A stretch of 64,000 nt of DNA, taken from NCBI RefSeq assembly GCF_030269125.1, contig NZ_BSSM01000011.1:124001-188000 (forward strand), given 5' to 3'. Positions 61,779-64,000 of this stretch are shown here, in pieces. The notes beneath the pieces were generated by a model. The model was not told where the DNA came from, ran no database searches, and saw only the letters and a program-made list of their open reading frames with translations. A program made the translations under genes and the position numbers. How positions within the stretch are numbered: position 1 is the first letter of the stretch; every line of letters begins with the position of its first letter. The stretch is from Streptomyces hygroscopicus subsp. hygroscopicus (GTDB lineage: Bacteria; Actinomycetota; Actinomycetes; Streptomycetales; Streptomycetaceae).

Positions 61779-62399
61779 GTGCCCTCCGCTCGTTGTCATT
61801 ACGTGAGCACGACACAGACACCCCCTGTACTCGCCGCAGAGCTGGCACAGGCGTGGGCCGACATTCAGCGGTACCACCCCGAGCTGCCGGACCTTGCCGC
61901 GCCAGAGTCCCTGATCGGAGAGTCGTCTTCCGCGTGCGGACACGAACTCTCCTTCGAACGGCTGCTCCATGAGGCAGTCCACGGCATCGCCGCCGCGCGC
62001 GGGGTGCGCGACACCTCCCGTGCCGGCCGCTACCACAACCGACGGTTCCTCGCGATCGCGGAGGAGCTGGGCCTGGACCACCCCGAGGAACCGCATCCCA
62101 GCAGCGGCTTCTCGCTGGTCACGCTCAACCCCGAGGCGAAGCGGCGCTACCGGCCGACCATCGAGCGTCTCCAGCGCGCCCTCAAGGCGCACTCGGCGGC
62201 GACCACGGAGGACACCTCCCGCACCTTCCGGGGCCCGGCCGCCCGGCACGGCTCCTCCGGCGGCGGCGTCCGCGTCAAGGCGGTGTGCGACTGCGGCCGC
62301 AACGTCCGCGTGGTCCCCTCCGTCCTCGCCCAGGCCCCCATCGTCTGCGGCGGCTGCGGCAAACCCTTCCGCATTCCCGAGATGTCGGGCGCCGCCTGA
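61779..62399 (+). CDS. SprT-like zinc metalloprotein
   Basis: The 206-residue protein carries a HExxH zinc-binding motif in FERLLHEAVHGIAAARG near residue 65, with a downstream His-rich segment RYHNRRFLAIAEELGLDHP. The C-terminus is a zinc-ribbon with CDCG near 168 and CGGCG near 190. SprT-like proteins include putative DNA-protein crosslink proteases, but a function in Streptomyces is not established. GTG 61779 has AGGAACA upstream; GTG 61803 is an alternative that lacks a ribosome site. Confidence 0.8.
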   Translation: MPSARCHYVSTTQTPPVLAAELAQAWADIQRYHPELPDLAAPESLIGESSSACGHELSFERLLHEAVHGIAAARGVRDTSRAGRYHNRRFLAIAEELGLDHPEEPHPSSGFSLVTLNPEAKRRYRPTIERLQRALKAHSAATTEDTSRTFRGPAARHGSSGGGVRVKAVCDCGRNVRVVPSVLAQAPIVCGGCGKPFRIPEMSGAA

Positions 62400-62762
62400 T
62401 CCCCCACCCCGGCATCTCGTGGGTGCCGGACCGACTCCGCCCCGGCCCGCCGACCACCAGCGTCGGCGGGCGGGTGCCTCACACCCACCCACCGCGACCC
62501 GACCTCACCCTCCCCGCTCCCGCCGGCTCCCGGTCGGCGGGTGTGCCGACGCGCGTCCGGCCGCGTGCCGAGCGGGCGCGGGCCCGCCGAGGCCCCGGCC
62601 GGGAGCGGCCCGCCGGGTATGGCAGAATGGATGGCTGTACTCGACAGCCGCACAGGACCCCTCTCTCCTCCGGCTGACGCGTCCGTCGGGCACTCGGGTA
62701 CCGCAACCCCACGCGGCAGCTCGCCGTGCCCCACCACGTCAAAATCAGGAGAACCCACTCCC
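62400..62762. other. Intergenic region of 363 bp upstream of rpsP
   Basis: The gap contains the hairpin CCCGCCG/CGGCGGG (62519-62541) as a candidate terminator of the SprT-like gene. A promoter-like stretch GGTATGGCAGAAT near 62616-62628 precedes the ribosomal operon by about 135 bp. No leader RNA structure of known type is recognised. Confidence 0.45.
62519..62541 (+). terminator. Possible terminator of the SprT-like gene
   Basis: A 7-bp stem (62519-62525 with 62535-62541) and 9-nt loop, 120 bp after the stop. Weak compared with others in the window. Confidence 0.35.
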
Positions 62763-63182
62763 GTGGCAGTCAAGATCAAGCTGAAGCGTCTGGGCAAGAT
62801 CCGTTCGCCTCACTACCGCATCGTCGTCGCCGACTCCCGTACCCGCCGTGACGGCCGGGCCATCGAGGAGATCGGCAAGTACCACCCGACCTACAACCCG
62901 TCGGTCATCGAGGTGGACGCCGACCGCGTGGCGTACTGGCTCGGCGTCGGCGCCCAGCCGACCGAGCCCGTCCTCGCCATCCTGAAGAAGACCGGCGACT
63001 GGCAGAAGTTCAAGGGCGAGCCGGCTCCCGCGCCGCTGCTCGTCGCCGAGCCCAAGCCGGCCCGTCCGTCGTTCGAGGCCCTCGGTGGCGACGACGACGC
63101 CAAGGGTGAGGCCATCACCCAGAAGAAGAAGGCTGAGAAGAAGGACGAGGCCGCGGCTGAGTCCGAGTCGACCGAGGCCTGA
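62763..63182 (+). CDS. rpsP: 30S ribosomal protein S16
   Basis: S16 stabilises 16S rRNA domains during 30S assembly. The 139-residue protein starts VAVKIKLKRLGKIRSPHYRI and has VVADSRTRRDGRAIEEIGKY and DADRVAYWLGVGAQPTEPVL. An actinobacterial C-terminal extension follows, Ala/Pro-rich and then Lys/Glu-rich (KKKAEKKDEAAAESESTEA). GTG 62763 has AGGAGAAC upstream. khpA begins 5 bp after its stop. Confidence 0.97.
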   Translation: MAVKIKLKRLGKIRSPHYRIVVADSRTRRDGRAIEEIGKYHPTYNPSVIEVDADRVAYWLGVGAQPTEPVLAILKKTGDWQKFKGEPAPAPLLVAEPKPARPSFEALGGDDDAKGEAITQKKKAEKKDEAAAESESTEA

Positions 63183-63187
63183 GCAGC

Positions 63188-63427
63188 ATGCTCGAAGAGG
63201 CGCTTGAGCACCTCGTGAAGGGCATCGTCGACAACCCTGACGATGTGCAGGTCGCCTCGCGCAACCTGCGCCGCGGGCGCGTGCTGGAGGTCCGGGTCCA
63301 CCCCGACGACCTCGGCAAGGTGATCGGCCGCAACGGCCGTACCGCGCGCGCTCTGCGTACCGTCGTGGGCGCCATCGGCGGTCGCGGTGTCCGCGTCGAC
63401 CTGGTCGACGTGGACAACGTCCGCTGA
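63188..63427 (+). CDS. khpA: RNA-binding KH-domain protein KhpA
   Basis: The 79-residue protein is a single KH domain with the GxxG loop in LGKVIGRNGRTARALRTVVG near 43-62. KhpA binds RNA widely, often with KhpB. It starts at ATG 63188, 5 bp past rpsP, and shares its transcript; rpsP-khpA-rimM order is conserved in Gram-positive bacteria. Confidence 0.95.
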   Translation: MLEEALEHLVKGIVDNPDDVQVASRNLRRGRVLEVRVHPDDLGKVIGRNGRTARALRTVVGAIGGRGVRVDLVDVDNVR

Positions 63428-63446
63428 CGCTTCATCGCAACCGGCT

Positions 63447-63482
63447 CGGGCCGGGGAGGGCCACTCGGCCGTCCCCGGCCCG
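63447..63482 (+). terminator. Hairpin between khpA and rimM
   Basis: An 11-bp stem (63447-63457 with 63472-63482) has a loop that can itself pair (GGCC/GGCC). It may attenuate transcription or process the mRNA between khpA and rimM. Confidence 0.55.
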
Positions 63483-63531
63483 CAGTCGTATGAGCAGGAC
63501 ACGCGCAGGAGATGACAGGAGAATTGGACAG

Positions 63532-64000
63532 GTGCAGCTGGTAGTCGCACGGGTCGGCCGTGCCCATGGCATCAAGGGCGAGGTCACCGTCGAGGTACGT
63601 ACCGACGAGCCGGAGCTGAGGCTCGCCCCCGGCGCCGTACTCGCCACGGACCCCGCCTCCACGGGTCCGCTGACCATCGAGACGGGCCGCGTCCACAGTG
63701 GTCGTCTGCTCCTGCGCTTCGCGGGCGTCACCGATCGGAACGCCGCCGAGGCCCTGCGCAACACCCTGCTGATCGCCGAGGTGGACCCGGAGGAACTGCC
63801 GGAGGACGAGGACGAGTACTACGACCATCAGCTCATCGACCTGGACGTGGTCACCGAGGACGGCACGGAGGTCGGCCGGATCACCGAGATCTCGCACCTG
63901 CCCTCGCAGGACCTGTTCATCGTGGAGCGTCCGGACGGCACCGAGGTCATGATCCCCTTCGTCGAGGAGATCGTCGCCGAGATCGACCTCGAGGAGCAGA
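63532..64000 (+). CDS. rimM: 16S rRNA processing protein RimM, 3' end outside window
   Basis: RimM assists 30S head assembly, binding S19. The frame starts at GTG 63532 with AGGAGAATTGG upstream (VQLVVARVGRAHGIKGEVTV) and runs off the window at 64000 after 156 codons. RAHGIKGEV is the family start, followed by an N-terminal beta barrel and a PRC-barrel linker (HQLIDLDVVTEDGTEVGRIT; VMIPFVEEIV). Confidence 0.95.
   Translation, partial: MQLVVARVGRAHGIKGEVTVEVRTDEPELRLAPGAVLATDPASTGPLTIETGRVHSGRLLLRFAGVTDRNAAEALRNTLLIAEVDPEELPEDEDEYYDHQLIDLDVVTEDGTEVGRITEISHLPSQDLFIVERPDGTEVMIPFVEEIVAEIDLEEQ

Overview
This is a chromosomal core segment of a Streptomyces (high-GC actinomycete). The evidence is strongly G/C-biased third codon positions, many GTG starts, and landmark genes: a conservon-type sensor kinase, a HupS-type HU protein with a lysine-rich tail, nsdA, ndgR-leuCD, amtB-glnK-glnD and glcP. 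From memory, the gene order follows the S. coelicolor stretch around SCO5544 to SCO5593. I could not run an alignment, so that is recall and not a result.

Layout. 1-2.9 kb: the 5' part of a conservon sensor kinase (minus strand) and, divergent from it, a 64-aa peptide gene with an internal repeat. 3.2-6.9 kb: FAH-family enzyme, gltX, a HAD phosphatase and five tRNA genes (2 Gln-CTG, 3 Glu-CTC), with a promoter and a terminator. 7-11.3 kb: MerR/DUF4188 pair, then ndgR divergent from leuCD. 11.5-19.6 kb: hupS, a CofC/FbiD-type guanylyltransferase, acyltransferase-gpsA, ddl, a DUF3515 lipoprotein, a stand-alone Lrp-type ligand domain, and thiL-thiD. 19.8-28.4 kb: an esterase/MarR pair, rpmB, a FakA-like DAK protein, and a two-gene operon of an Hsp90-like ATPase and a 948-aa TPR protein. 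28.6-36 kb: recG, rsmD-coaD, a DivIVA-like coiled-coil protein, and DUF177-rpmF-rnc-mutM. 36-39.3 kb: HxlR/flavodoxin pair, a CAP-domain membrane protein, acyP and small ORFs. 39.5-44.7 kb: smc and glcP. 44.8-46.6 kb: a decayed patch with a broken esterase, a broken TetR gene, a run of 21 G and about four copies of a 133-bp tandem repeat. 46.6-62.4 kb: NCS1 permease, ftsY, a prim-pol domain protein, nsdA, amtB-glnK-glnD under a GlnR-like box, ffh, ftsH, a methyltransferase and a SprT-like zinc protein. 62.7-64 kb: rpsP, khpA and rimM (cut by the window end).

How the genes work together. GltX sits beside the tRNA-Glu and tRNA-Gln genes it should charge; in actinobacteria Gln-tRNA is made indirectly. 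FtsY and Ffh form the SRP targeting route, with the FtsH protease nearby. AmtB, GlnK and GlnD form an ammonium uptake and sensing unit. DUF177-rpmF-rnc-mutM and rpsP-khpA-rimM are ribosome and RNA maturation groups.

Several divergent or regulator-linked gaps contain clear inverted repeats that are probable operators (MerR, NdgR, MarR, HxlR, glcP). Many genes carry a TAnnnT hexamer 6-9 nt before the start codon and lack a usable Shine-Dalgarno sequence, which suggests frequent leaderless transcription. The main candidates for undescribed biology are the Hsp90-TPR operon, the repeat-bearing peptide beside the conservon kinase, and the 133-bp repeat array.
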